Below, one piece after another: positions 17,454 through 27,500 of a stretch of DNA of 64,000 nt. Numbering within the stretch: position 1 is the first letter of the stretch; each line of letters opens with the position of its first letter. The DNA lies in NCBI RefSeq assembly GCF_002102155.1, contig NZ_LQOU01000015.1:62001-126000 (forward strand). The letters run 5' to 3'. A program made the translations under genes and the position numbers. This stretch comes from Mycobacterium europaeum (GTDB lineage: Bacteria > Actinomycetota > Actinomycetes > Mycobacteriales > Mycobacteriaceae). Below the pieces are notes generated by a model that saw only the letters and a list, made by a program, of their open reading frames with translations, was not told where the DNA came from and made no database searches.

Positions 17454-19524
17454 GGAGTGGTCCGGCCGGCACGGTCGTCCCGACGGGGCCGACGAACCCG
17501 GCGCGGTGGACGACGGCCCCGCGGCGCACCTGGATACCGACCCGATCAGCGACGAAGCCGAAGCCGAGCGCGACGACGAACCCGTCGACGTCCGGCCGGC
17601 GCCCGGGCCGCAACCCGAGGACGCCGACGGACTCGGCGCCCCGCAGCCTGGCGCGCCAGCGCTGACCGACCGCCTGGGGCGCGCGGAGCGCCGGGTGTCG
17701 GCGCGGCTGCCCGCCGTCCGGGCCGCCATGCTGCCCCGCCTGACCCGGCTGGTGTGCGCCGTCGCGGGGGGCGTGCTGCTGTTCACCAGCTTCCCGACGC
17801 TGAACTGGTGGTGGGGCGCGGTCGTCGCGGCCGCATTGCTGGCGTGGGTGCTCAAGCACCCGGCGACGACGCCGGCGGGCGGCTTGGGCTACGGGTTCCT
17901 GTTCGGGCTGGCGTTCTATCTGCCGCTGCTGCCCTGGATCAGCATGCTCGTCGGCGCTGTGCCGTGGATGGCGTTGGCGCTGACGTGTGCGCTGTTCCCC
18001 GCGCTGTTCGGGCTGTGCGCCGTGGTTGTGCGCCGGCTGCCGGGCTGGCCCGTCTGGTTTGCGCTGGTGTGGGCGGCCCAGGAGTGGCTGAAGTCGGCCG
18101 TCCCGTTCGGCGGCTTCCCCTGGGGCGTGGTGGCCTTCGGCCAGGCGCAGGGCCCCTTCTTGCCATTGGCCCAACTCGGCGGCCCGGCGCTGCTTTCGAT
18201 GGCGATCGTGCTGGTGGGGTTCAGCGCGACCGCCATCGAGCTCGAGATCGTGAAATGGTGGCGCACCGGGAACCGGGCCCATCGCGGCGGCGACGAAGCG
18301 GCGAGAGCCGACGCGGCACCGCCGGCCGTGGTGTTGCCCGGGGTCTGCATCTGCCTGGTCTTGTTCGCGTCCGTCGTCGTCTGGCCCCAGGTTCGTCATG
18401 CCGGCGCCGGATCGGGCGGCGAGCCGACGGTCACCGTGGCGGTGGTGCAGGGCAATGTGCCGCGGCTCGGTCTCGACTTCAACGCGCAGCGCCGGGCGGT
18501 GCTCGACAACCATGTTCGCGAGACGCTGCACCTGGCGGAGGACGTGCGCTCGGGACAGGCGCCGCAACCTCAATTCGTGATCTGGCCGGAGGACTCATCG
18601 GACATCGACCCGCTGGTGAACATCGACGCCGCGCTGGAGATATCGCAGGCCGCGACCGCGATCGGCGCGCCGATCCTGATCGGCACCGTGTCCGAGCTGC
18701 CCGGCAGCCCGCCGGACAATCCGCAATACACCAACACCATGATCGTGTGGAACCCGGCGACCGGACCGGCCGACCGGCACGACAAGGAAATAGTGCAGCC
18801 GTTCGGCGAATACCTGCCGATGCCGTGGCTGTTCAGGCATCTCTCCAACTACGCCGACCGCGCCGGGAACATGGTGCCCCGCCCCGGCCGGGACATCGTG
18901 CACATCGCCGGGGTTCCGGTCGGGGTCGCCACCTGTTGGGAGGTGATCTTCGACCGTGTCCCGCGCAACGCGGTCCGCAACGGGGCCCAGTTGCTGGCCG
19001 TGCCCAGCAACAACGCCACCTTCAACAAGACGATGAGCGAACAGCAGCTGGGCTTCGCGAAGGTACGGGCCGTCGAGCACGATCGATACGTGGTGGTCGC
19101 CGGCACCACCGGGATCAGCGCGGTGATCGCGCCGGACGGGGCGGAGCTAGTGCGCACCGACTTCTTCCAGCCCGATTACCTGGACATTCAGGTTCGCCTG
19201 AAGACGAAGTTGACGCCGGCCACCCGCTGGGGCCCGCTGTTGCAGTGGCTCATGGTCGCGGCGGCCGGGGCGGCCATCCTGGCCGGGATACGGCACAATG
19301 GGTGGTTCCCGCGTCCGGTTCGCCGGAGGTCCGAGGCCACGGACGAATCCCCGGACGGCGGCATGCCCCCGGGCGAAACCCCACCGGGCGAGGTTGACTC
19401 GGACACCCCGCCCGACGGGGGCGGGGACCAGACGCCGCCGGATGACGGCGGTGACTACACTCCGCTCCACGAGGGCGGCCGACGACCGTCGCGTAATTTC
19501 GGGCGACACAGAGGAGCTACATGA
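17446..19524 (+). CDS. lnt: Apolipoprotein N-acyltransferase
   Basis: A 692-aa integral membrane enzyme that adds the third acyl chain to lipoproteins. The first ~90 residues are acidic and Pro-rich and likely cytosolic. About six membrane helices follow (residues ~100-330), then a nitrilase-like domain with the triad Glu in IWPEDSSD, Lys in [15 protein letters not shown] and Cys in [11 protein letters not shown], and a final helix. The C-terminal ~70 residues are disordered, with PPGETPPGE and TPPDDGGD type repeats. In M. tuberculosis this domain is fused to Ppm1 in one protein (Rv2051c). Here lnt ends inside the ppm1 start (ATGA), so the two are separate but coupled. Confidence 0.94.
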   Translation: MAREWSGRHGRPDGADEPGAVDDGPAAHLDTDPISDEAEAERDDEPVDVRPAPGPQPEDADGLGAPQPGAPALTDRLGRAERRVSARLPAVRAAMLPRLTRLVCAVAGGVLLFTSFPTLNWWWGAVVAAALLAWVLKHPATTPAGGLGYGFLFGLAFYLPLLPWISMLVGAVPWMALALTCALFPALFGLCAVVVRRLPGWPVWFALVWAAQEWLKSAVPFGGFPWGVVAFGQAQGPFLPLAQLGGPALLSMAIVLVGFSATAIELEIVKWWRTGNRAHRGGDEAARADAAPPAVVLPGVCICLVLFASVVVWPQVRHAGAGSGGEPTVTVAVVQGNVPRLGLDFNAQRRAVLDNHVRETLHLAEDVRSGQAPQPQFVIWPEDSSDIDPLVNIDAALEISQAATAIGAPILIGTVSELPGSPPDNPQYTNTMIVWNPATGPADRHDKEIVQPFGEYLPMPWLFRHLSNYADRAGNMVPRPGRDIVHIAGVPVGVATCWEVIFDRVPRNAVRNGAQLLAVPSNNATFNKTMSEQQLGFAKVRAVEHDRYVVVAGTTGISAVIAPDGAELVRTDFFQPDYLDIQVRLKTKLTPATRWGPLLQWLMVAAAGAAILAGIRHNGWFPRPVRRRSEATDESPDGGMPPGETPPGEVDSDTPPDGGGDQTPPDDGGDYTPLHEGGRRPSRNFGRHRGAT

Positions 19525-20315
19525 CCACCGGCCAGCCGGCGCCCCGGGACTCGGGCAGTCGCCCCAGCGAGCGCGTCCTGGTGATCATCCCCACCTACAA
19601 CGAGCTGGAGAACCTGCCGGTGATCCACCGGCGGTTGAAGGACGCGTGCCCCCACGTGCACCTGCTCATCGTCGACGACAGCAGCCCCGACGGCACCGGC
19701 GAGCTCGCCGAGGAACTGGCCGCCGCCGACGCCGGTCGCACCCACGTGATGCACCGCACCGCCAAGGACGGGCTGGGCGCGGCGTATCTGGCGGGCTTCG
19801 CCTGGGGGCTCAGCCGCGACTACTCGGTGCTGGTGGAGATGGATGCCGACGGCAGCCACGCGCCCGAACAGCTGCACCTCCTCCTGGACGCCATCGACGC
19901 CGGAGCCGATCTGGCCATCGGCTCCCGCTACGTCGAGGGCGGGTCGGTGCGAAATTGGCCGTGGCGACGCTGGGCGCTGTCGTGGACGGCCAACACCTAT
20001 GCGCGGCTCGCGTTGGGTATCGGCGTGCACGACATCACCGCCGGCTACCGCGCCTACCGCCGCGAAGTTCTCGAGGCGATCGGCCTCGACGCCGTGGATT
20101 CCAAGGGTTACTGCTTCCAGATCGACCTGACGTGGCGCACGGTGTGCAACGGGTTCGTCATCGCCGAGGTGCCGATCACCTTCACCGAGCGTGAACTCGG
20201 CGTCTCGAAGATGAGCGGATCGAACATCCGCGAGGCGCTGGTCAAGGTCACCCGGTGGGGTATCGAGGGCCGCACGAGCCGCGCCGGCACCCAGCGCGCG
20301 GACAACCGGAGCTAA
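19521..20315 (+). CDS. ppm1: Polyprenol monophosphomannose synthase
   Basis: A 264-aa GT2 glycosyltransferase that transfers mannose from GDP-mannose to polyprenyl phosphate, giving the donor for lipomannan/lipoarabinomannan and protein O-mannosylation. Motifs: [42 protein letters not shown] (DxD-like metal site) and [18 protein letters not shown]. There is no membrane domain, so it probably relies on the neighbouring Lnt for anchoring, as reported for the M. smegmatis pair. ATG 19521 overlaps the lnt TGA. It is convergent with rbpA. Confidence 0.95.
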   Translation: MTTGQPAPRDSGSRPSERVLVIIPTYNELENLPVIHRRLKDACPHVHLLIVDDSSPDGTGELAEELAAADAGRTHVMHRTAKDGLGAAYLAGFAWGLSRDYSVLVEMDADGSHAPEQLHLLLDAIDAGADLAIGSRYVEGGSVRNWPWRRWALSWTANTYARLALGIGVHDITAGYRAYRREVLEAIGLDAVDSKGYCFQIDLTWRTVCNGFVIAEVPITFTERELGVSKMSGSNIREALVKVTRWGIEGRTSRAGTQRADNRS

Positions 20316-20325
20316 GCCGGCGGGA

Positions 20326-20661
20326 TCAGCCCCGGCGGCGTGACCGGATGATTTCGAGCCGCTCCTTGAGCAGCTCTTCGAGCTCTTCGACGCTGCGCCG
20401 TTCCAGCAGCATGTCCCAGTGGGTGCGCGGCGGCTTCACCTTCTTGGGCTCGGGCAGGTCACCCTCGATCAGGGTGCCTTCCATGCCGTTGCGGCACAGC
20501 CAGGTGCCGGGGATCTCCGCATCGTCGGCGAACGGAACCTCGAACTCCTCGCCGTTCTCGGTGCGGTACCGCGCGATCTGGCGCGGCGCGAGGTCGTGGT
20601 TGCGGTCGGTCTCGTAGCTCACGGCTCCGAGACGACTGCCCCTAAGGACGCGATCAGCCAT
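20326..20661 (-). CDS. rbpA: RNA polymerase-binding protein RbpA
   Basis: A 111-aa transcription activator that binds RNA polymerase and group I/II sigma factors and stabilises the open complex. Visible parts: the N-terminal tail (MADRVLRGSRLGAVSYETDR), the core barrel region with TWLCRNGMEGTLIEG, a basic linker (PEPKKVKPPRTHWDMLLERR) and the sigma-interaction helix VEELEELLKERLEIIRSRRRG. Length and position match Rv2050. The upstream region has a sigma-E/H-type promoter (separate entry), in keeping with stress induction. Confidence 0.97.
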   Translation of the reverse strand: MADRVLRGSRLGAVSYETDRNHDLAPRQIARYRTENGEEFEVPFADDAEIPGTWLCRNGMEGTLIEGDLPEPKKVKPPRTHWDMLLERRSVEELEELLKERLEIIRSRRRG

Positions 20662-20738
20662 GTTGCTACTCCTCTAGGTGCTTCGAACTTGTGGGCTGCT
20701 CTTGTGGGCTGCTGTAGTGCACTTCTGTCCGCTTGGCA

Positions 20739-20765
20739 AACGTCGTGGCGCTCTGCGTAGTTCCC
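20739..20765 (-). promoter_or_regulatory. rbpA: Sigma-E/sigma-H-type promoter of rbpA
   Basis: On the minus strand, GGGAAC (20760-20765) is followed by 17 bp and then CGTT (20739-20742). This resembles the GGAAC/GGGAAY-n16-18-CGTT consensus of stress ECF sigma factors. It predicts a start near 20731 and a ~70-nt leader before the rbpA ATG. Confidence 0.6.
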
Positions 20766-20843
20766 GGTTCGGTGGCCGGCGTACGCGACGCGACCTTCAA
20801 TGATACCGGGATCGCCGCGCGAACCCGACTAAAGTCGGCAGGC

Positions 20844-21203
20844 GTGAGCCGTCGACCCCATCCGCAACCCTGTCGCTGGTGCGGTCGCGACGTGTCCGAC
20901 GCGGGGATGGGGCGTCGCCGCCAGTACTGCCGGCAGTCGTGCCGGCAGCGGGCGTACGAACAACGTGCCTCGTTGACCAGGGGCGCCGCCGGGGCCCCAT
21001 TGGCGCTGCCCCCTGACGCCGTCGTCCTGTCGGCCGACGATGCGGTCGACCTGTCCGACCGCGTCTACCAGGTGCGCTGCGCGGCCGAGGACGTCGTCAC
21101 CGCCCTCGAAGAGGGAGCCCGGGCCGCCGAACTGCGCGAACTGTGCGACGTGCTGATCCGGGCCGCCCGCGCGGCCGACGGCTGGCGCCGGGCCGGTGTC
21201 TGA
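20844..21203 (+). CDS. Small Zn-ribbon-like protein, Rv2049c-like
   Basis: A 119-aa protein from GTG 20844. The N-terminus carries four cysteines, PCRWCGRDV and QYCRQSCRQRAYEQRA, resembling a treble-clef/CGNR-type zinc site near a basic patch, so nucleic-acid binding is plausible. The rest is an acidic helical segment (VRCAAEDVVTALEEGARAAEL). A TAAAGT at 20830-20835 suggests a near-leaderless transcript. It lies between rbpA and pks12, as Rv2049c does in M. tuberculosis. Function unknown. Confidence 0.75.
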   Translation: MSRRPHPQPCRWCGRDVSDAGMGRRRQYCRQSCRQRAYEQRASLTRGAAGAPLALPPDAVVLSADDAVDLSDRVYQVRCAAEDVVTALEEGARAAELRELCDVLIRAARAADGWRRAGV

Positions 21204-21247
21204 GCCGTCCTGACCACTGTCGATGCACAGCCGGGTACAGTCGCGCC

Positions 21248-21376
21248 ATGGAAGGCGCGTCAGTTGTATCCCGGCTTACCCGGATCGGGGCACGCCCAGG
21301 CATCCCCGGGCGCAACGGCGCGTTTTCGATCCCCTTGGACAAGGCGTTCCGCACGCCGAAGCCGGTCCTCCCGTAG
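21248..21376 (+). CDS. Predicted leaderless small ORF, 42 aa, upstream of pks12
   Basis: ATG 21248 begins exactly six bases after TACAGT (21236-21241), the leaderless pattern seen for several recognised genes in this window. The product MEGASVVSRLTRIGARPG... is basic and Pro/Gly-rich, with no recognised domain or membrane segment. It ends 163 bp before pks12 and could be a leader peptide of the pks12 transcript or a chance frame. The other DNA between 21204 and 21539 holds no visible hairpin or operator. Confidence 0.4.
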   Translation: MEGASVVSRLTRIGARPGIPGRNGAFSIPLDKAFRTPKPVLP

Positions 21377-21539
21377 CAGCCGGGAGCATCGGACGTTTTG
21401 AAATCCCGTCGGAGTTGGCGATACTCACCAGCGACATTCTTGGGCCGGAGCGGCACGACATCGCATCGTGCGGCAATTTCCGTGACTCGGCGAGAGTCGC
21501 ATCAGGGCAGCTGACGGCCATGTTAGGCGAGAGGTATTG

Positions 21540-24500
21540 ATGGTGGATCAACTCCAGCATGCGACCGAAGCGTTGCGCAAAGCGCTGGTCCAGGTCGACC
21601 GCCTGAAACGCACCAACCGTGCGCTGCTGGAGCGGTCGAGCGAGCCGATCGCGATCGTCGGGATGTCCTGCCGTTTCCCCGGCGGAGTCCAGACACCGGA
21701 AGACCTGTGGCGGATGGTCGCCGACGGCCGCGACGTGATCACGGATTTTCCCACCGACCGCGGCTGGGACCTGGCGAGCCTGTACGATCCGGACCCCGAC
21801 GCGCGCCACAAGACATACGCGAAGACCGGCGGATTCGTCGACGGTGTCGCCGACTTCGATCCGGCCTTCTTCGGCATCGCCCCGAGCGAGGCGCTCGCGA
21901 TGGACCCGCAGCATCGGATGCTGCTGGAGCTGTCCTGGGAGGCGCTGGAGCGGGGCGGGATCGACCCCAGCGGGCTGCGGGGCAGCGCGACCGGTGTGTT
22001 CGCCGGCCTGATCGTCCAGGGCTACGGCATGCTCGCCGAGGAGATCGAGGGCTACCGGCTGACCGGCATGACCTCCAGCGTCGCCTCCGGCCGGGTGTCG
22101 TACGTGCTGGGGCTCGAGGGTCCGGCGGTGTCGGTGGACACGGCATGTTCGTCGTCGTTGGTCGCCTTGCACATGGCGGTGCAGTCGCTGCGTTCGGGGG
22201 AGTGCGACCTGGCGCTGGCCGGCGGCGCGACCGTCAACGCCACCCCGACGGTCTTCGTCGAATTCAGCCGTCACCGCGGGCTGGCCCCCGACGGCCGGTC
22301 CAAGGCCTACGCCGGAGCGGCCGACGGCGTCGGCTGGTCGGAGGGCGGCGCGATGCTGATCGTCGAGCGGCTCTCCGACGCCCGGCGTTTGGGTCATCCG
22401 GTGCTGGCGCTGGTGCGCGGATCGGCGGTCAACCAGGACGGTGCGTCGAATGGGTTGACCGCGCCGAACGGCCCGTCGCAGCAGCGGGTGGTGCGTGCCG
22501 CGCTGGCCAATGCCGGCCTGTCGGCGGCCGACGTGGACGTGGTGGAAGGCCACGGCACGGGCACCACGCTGGGTGACCCCATCGAGGCGCAGGCGTTGCT
22601 GGCGACCTACGGGCAGGACCGGTCCGAGCCGCTCTGGCTGGGGTCGATCAAGTCGAACATGGGCCACACCCAGGCCGCGGCGGGTGTGGCCGGCGTGATC
22701 AAGATGGTTCAGGGCATGCGCCACGAAATGCTGCCGGCGACATTGCATGTGGACGTACCCAGCCCGCACGTCGACTGGTCGGCGGGATCGGTGTCGTTGC
22801 TGACCGAGGCGCAGCCCTGGCCTGCTGGGAGCCGGGTGCAACGCGCCGGCGTGTCCTCGTTCGGGATCAGCGGCACCAACGCACACGTGATCATCGAGGC
22901 GGCCCCCGCGCCCGAGCCGCGCGAGGACCACCCGAAACCCGTGGTCGTACCGTGGGCGGTGTCGGCGAAATCTTTGTCGGCGTTGAGGTCTCAGGCTGCC
23001 CGGCTGGCCGCGCATGTTCGCGCGCACGATGAGCTGGACGTCGCCGACGTGGCCTGGTCGCTGGCGGGCCGCGCGACCTTCGAGCATCGGGCCGTCGTCG
23101 TCGGTGGCGATCGGGATCGGTTGCTGGCGGGGCTGGACGAGCTGGCCGGCGACGATCTGGCGCGGTCGGTCATTCAGGGCAGCGCGGCACCGGCCGGCAA
23201 GAACGTCTTCGTGTTCCCCGGGCAGGGTTCCCAATGGCTTGGCATGGGCGTCGAGTTGCTGGACACCGCACCGGTTTTCGCCCAGCAGATCGACGCGTGC
23301 GCGGAAGCGTTCGCCGAATTCGTCGACTGGTCGCTGATCGACGTCCTGCGCGGCGCGCCCGGTGCTCCTGGTATGGATCGCGTGGACGTGGTCCAGCCGG
23401 TGCTGTTAGCGGTGATGGTGTCGCTGGCCGAACTGTGGAAATCGGTCGGGGTCAACCCGGATGCGGTGATCGGCCATTCACAGGGGGAGATCGCCGCCGC
23501 GTATGTCGCCGGCGCGCTGTCGCTGCGCGACGCCGCTCGGGTGGTCACGCTGCGCAGCAAGTTGCTGCGGTCACTGGCGCACCCCGGGGGCATGCTGTCG
23601 ATCGCCTGCAGCACCGAGCGGGCGCGGGAGTTGTTGGCGCCCTACGGCAACCGTGTCAGCATCGCGGCCGTCAACGGCCCGTCGGCGGTGGTGGTATCGG
23701 GTGAGGTGGCCGCGCTGGAGGAACTCGTCGGCTTCTGCGCCGACCTCGAGCTGCGCACCCGCCGGATCGATGTGGACTATGCGTCCCACTCGGTCGAGGT
23801 CGAGGCCATCCGTGACGAGCTGATCCAGGCTCTGGACGGTATCGAACCGAACTCCTGCCGCGTCGCCTTCTTCTCCACGGTGACCGGGAATCGTTTGGAC
23901 ACCGCAGGTTTGGACGCCGCCTACTGGTATCGCAACATCCGGCAGACCGTGCAGTTCGACCAGGCGGTGCGCGCCGCCTGCGAGCACGGGTACCGCACGT
24001 TCGTCGAATCCAGTCCGCATCCCGCGCTGATCGCCGGCATCGAAGACACCTGCAACGACTGCACCTCCGGCGACTCCGAGGCGATCGTCGTTCCCACCCT
24101 CGGGCGCGATGACGGCGGCCTCGAGCGATTCCTGACGTCGGCCGCCGCCGCGTTCGTGGCGGGGGTGAGCGTGAACTGGCGCGGCCTCCTGGCCGGCGCG
24201 AGCTTCGTGGAACTGCCGACGTACGCCTTTGACCGGCGCCGGTTTTGGCTGTCGGGTGAGGGTATGGCGGCCGACGCCGCGGGCCTGGGGCTGGGCACCA
24301 GCGAGCACGCGTTGCTCAGCGCGGTCGTGGAGTTGCCCGCGTCGGGTGGGGTGTTGCTGACGGGTCGGCTGTCGCCCAGCCTGCAGGGCTGGCTGGCCGA
24401 TCACGCGGTCTCCGGGGCCGCGGTGTTCCCGGGTGCGGGGTTCGTCGAGTTGGCGATCCGGGCCGGCGACCAGGTCGGCTGTTCGGTGGTCGATGAACTG

Positions 24501-27500
24501 ACGCTGCAGGCGCCGCTGATGCTGCCCGCCGGCAGTTCGGTTGCCGTGCAAGTGGTTGTCGGTCCCGGCGAAGAGTCGGGACGGCGCGGAGTCTCGGTGT
24601 TCTCCCGGGCCGACGCCGGTTCGGGGTGGGTGTGCCACGCGGAGGGCGTGTTGAGCTCCCGCTCGATCGAGCCGAGCGCCGACCTGGCGGTGTGGCCGCC
24701 CGAGGGCGCGGTCGCGGTGGACGTGGCCGACGGTTACGACCGGTTGGCCGCCCACGGATACGGCTACGGCCCGGCGTTCCGGGGGTTGACCGCGACGTGG
24801 ATCCGCGGCGACGAGGTGTTCGCCGAGGTCCGGCTGCCCGACGCGGCCGGAGGCGTCGGTGGCTTCGGAGTGCACCCCGCGTTGCTCGACGCGGCGATGC
24901 ACGCCGTCATCATGGCGCAGCAGGCGGCGGGCCAGCCCGTCGACGTGATGCTGCCCTTCTCGTGGCAGGACGTTTCGTTGCACGCCGCGGGTGCGACCGC
25001 GGTACGCGCCCGCATCGCGCCGGCGAACCCACCGGCCGGCGGCGGCGCCACCGCGATCTCGATCGAGCTCGCCGACGGTCTCGGTTTACCGGTGTTGTCG
25101 GTGGGTGCAATGGTGGCCCGCCCGGTCAGCGAGCGACAGTTGCGCGCGGCGGTGTCGAGTTCTGGCCCCGAGCGACTGTTCGAGGTGGCGTGGTCGCCGG
25201 CGACCGCGGCGGCGGCGACCGGCCCCGCACCGTCCTACGAGGTACTGGAATCTCTGTCCTCCGAACAGGATCCGCTCACCGCAACGTACGAGCGCACCCA
25301 TCGGGCACTGGCCGCGGTGCAGGCGTGGCTGACCGAACGCGACTCCGGCGTGCTGATCGTGGCGACTCGCGGCGCCGTGGGATTGCCGGGGGAGGACATC
25401 AGCGACCTGCCCGGCGCGGCGGTGTGGGGTCTGGTGCGTTCGGCGCAAGCGGAGCACCCCGGCCGCGTTGTCCTGGTGGATTCCGATGTGCCACTGGACG
25501 ATCCGGCTGCCGCGTCGGTGCTCGCGGTGGGGGAGCCGCAGGTGCTGCTGCGGGCCGGCCGGCTCTACACGGCGCGGGTGCGGCCCAGCCGCGCAGCCGA
25601 CGATCTCCTGGTGCCCCCGGCCGACGGGCCCTGGCGTCTGGGTATCGGCAACGCCGGCACCTTCGAAAACCTGCGGCTGGAGCCGGTTCCCAACGCCGAC
25701 GCGCCGCTGGAGCCCGGTCAGGTGCGGGTGGCGCTGCGCGCCATCGCGGCCAACTTCCGCGACATCATGATCACTCTGGGCATGTTCACCCACGACGCCC
25801 TGCTCGGCGGTGAAGGCGCCGGCGTGGTGACCGAGGTCGGTCCGGGCGTCACCGAATTCGCCGTCGGCGACTCGGTTTACGGGTTCTTCCCCGACGGCAG
25901 CGGCACGCTGGTCCCCGGCGACGTGCGCCTGCTGCAGCCGATGCCCGCGGACTGGTCCTACGCCGAAGCCGCCGCCATCTCGGCCGTCTTCACGACCGCG
26001 TACATGGCCTTCGTGCACCTGGCCGATGTCAAGCCGGGTCAACGCGTGCTGGTGCACGCCGCGGCCGGCGGTGTCGGCATGGCCGCGGTCCAGTTGGGCC
26101 GGCACTTGGGTCTGGAGATCTTCGCGACGGCCAGCAAGGGCAAGTGGGACACGTTGCGGGCCATGGGCTTCGACGACGACCACATCGCGGATTCGCGCAG
26201 CCTCGAGTTCGAGGACAAGTTCCGGGCGGTGACGGGTAGGACCGGCAGGGCCGGAATGGATGTGGTGCTGGATTCGCTGGCCGGCGACTTCGTGGACGCC
26301 TCGCTGCGGCTGGTCGCGCCCGGCGGTGTGTTCCTGGAGATGGGCAAGACCGACATCCGCGACCCCGGCGTGATCGCGCAGGAATATCCGGGCGTGCGCT
26401 ACCGCGCCTTCGATCTTTTCGAGCCCGGCCGTCCCCGGATGCACCAGTGGATGATCGAGTTGGCCGGTCTGTTCGACGCCGGCGTGCTCGAGCCATTGCC
26501 GGTGACCACGTTCGACATCCGGCGCGCCCGTGCGGCGTTGCGGTATCTGAGCCAGGCGCGCCACATCGGCAAGGTCGTCATGACTTTGCCTTCCGGGCCG
26601 GGTGGCGCGGAGGTGGCGGGCACCGTGCTGATCACAGGCGGGACCGGAATGGCGGGTTCGACGCTGGCCCGCCACCTGGTGACGCACCACGGGGTGCAGA
26701 GCCTGGTGTTGTTGAGTCGCAGCGGTCCCGACGCGCCCGGCGCGGCCGAGCTGGTTGCCGAGCTGGAGGAAGCCGGAGCCCGGGTGCGCGCGGTCGCGTG
26801 CGACGCCGCGGACCGCCAAGCCCTGGCCTCGGTGATCGGCGACATCCCGGCGAGCCACCCACTCACCGGGGTGGTCCATGCCGCCGGCGTGCTCGACGAC
26901 GCGGTGGTCACGTCGTTGACCCCGGAGCGGGTGGATGCCGTGTTGCGCGCCAAGGTCGATGCCGCCTGGAACCTGCACGAGCTCACCCGCGACCTCGACC
27001 TGTCGGTGTTCGTCATGTTTTCCTCGATGGCCGGGCTGGTCGGGTCTTCGGGGCAGGCCAACTACGCGGCGGCCAACTGCTTCCTGGACGCGCTGGCCGC
27101 GCACCGGCGCGCCCACGGGTTGCCGGCGGTCTCGCTGGGCTGGGGGCTGTGGGACCAGGCCAGCGCTATGACCGGCGGGCTGGACGCCGCCGACCTGGCC
27201 CGGCTCGGCCGCGACGGCATCCTGGCCTTGTCGTCGGACGAGGCGATGGAGTTGTTCGACACGGCGCTGATCGTCGACGAGCCGTTCCTGGCGCCCGCCC
27301 GCATCGATCTGAGCGCGTTGCGCGCCCACGCCGCCGCGGTGCCACCCATGTTCGCCGACCTGGTCAACACGTCGGCGCGGCGCCAGGTCGACGACTCGCT
27401 GGCCGCCGCGAAGTCGAAATCGGCGCTGGCGCACCGCCTGCACGGGCTGCCCGAGCCCGAGCAACACGCCGTGCTGCTCGATCTGGTCCGCTCGCACATC

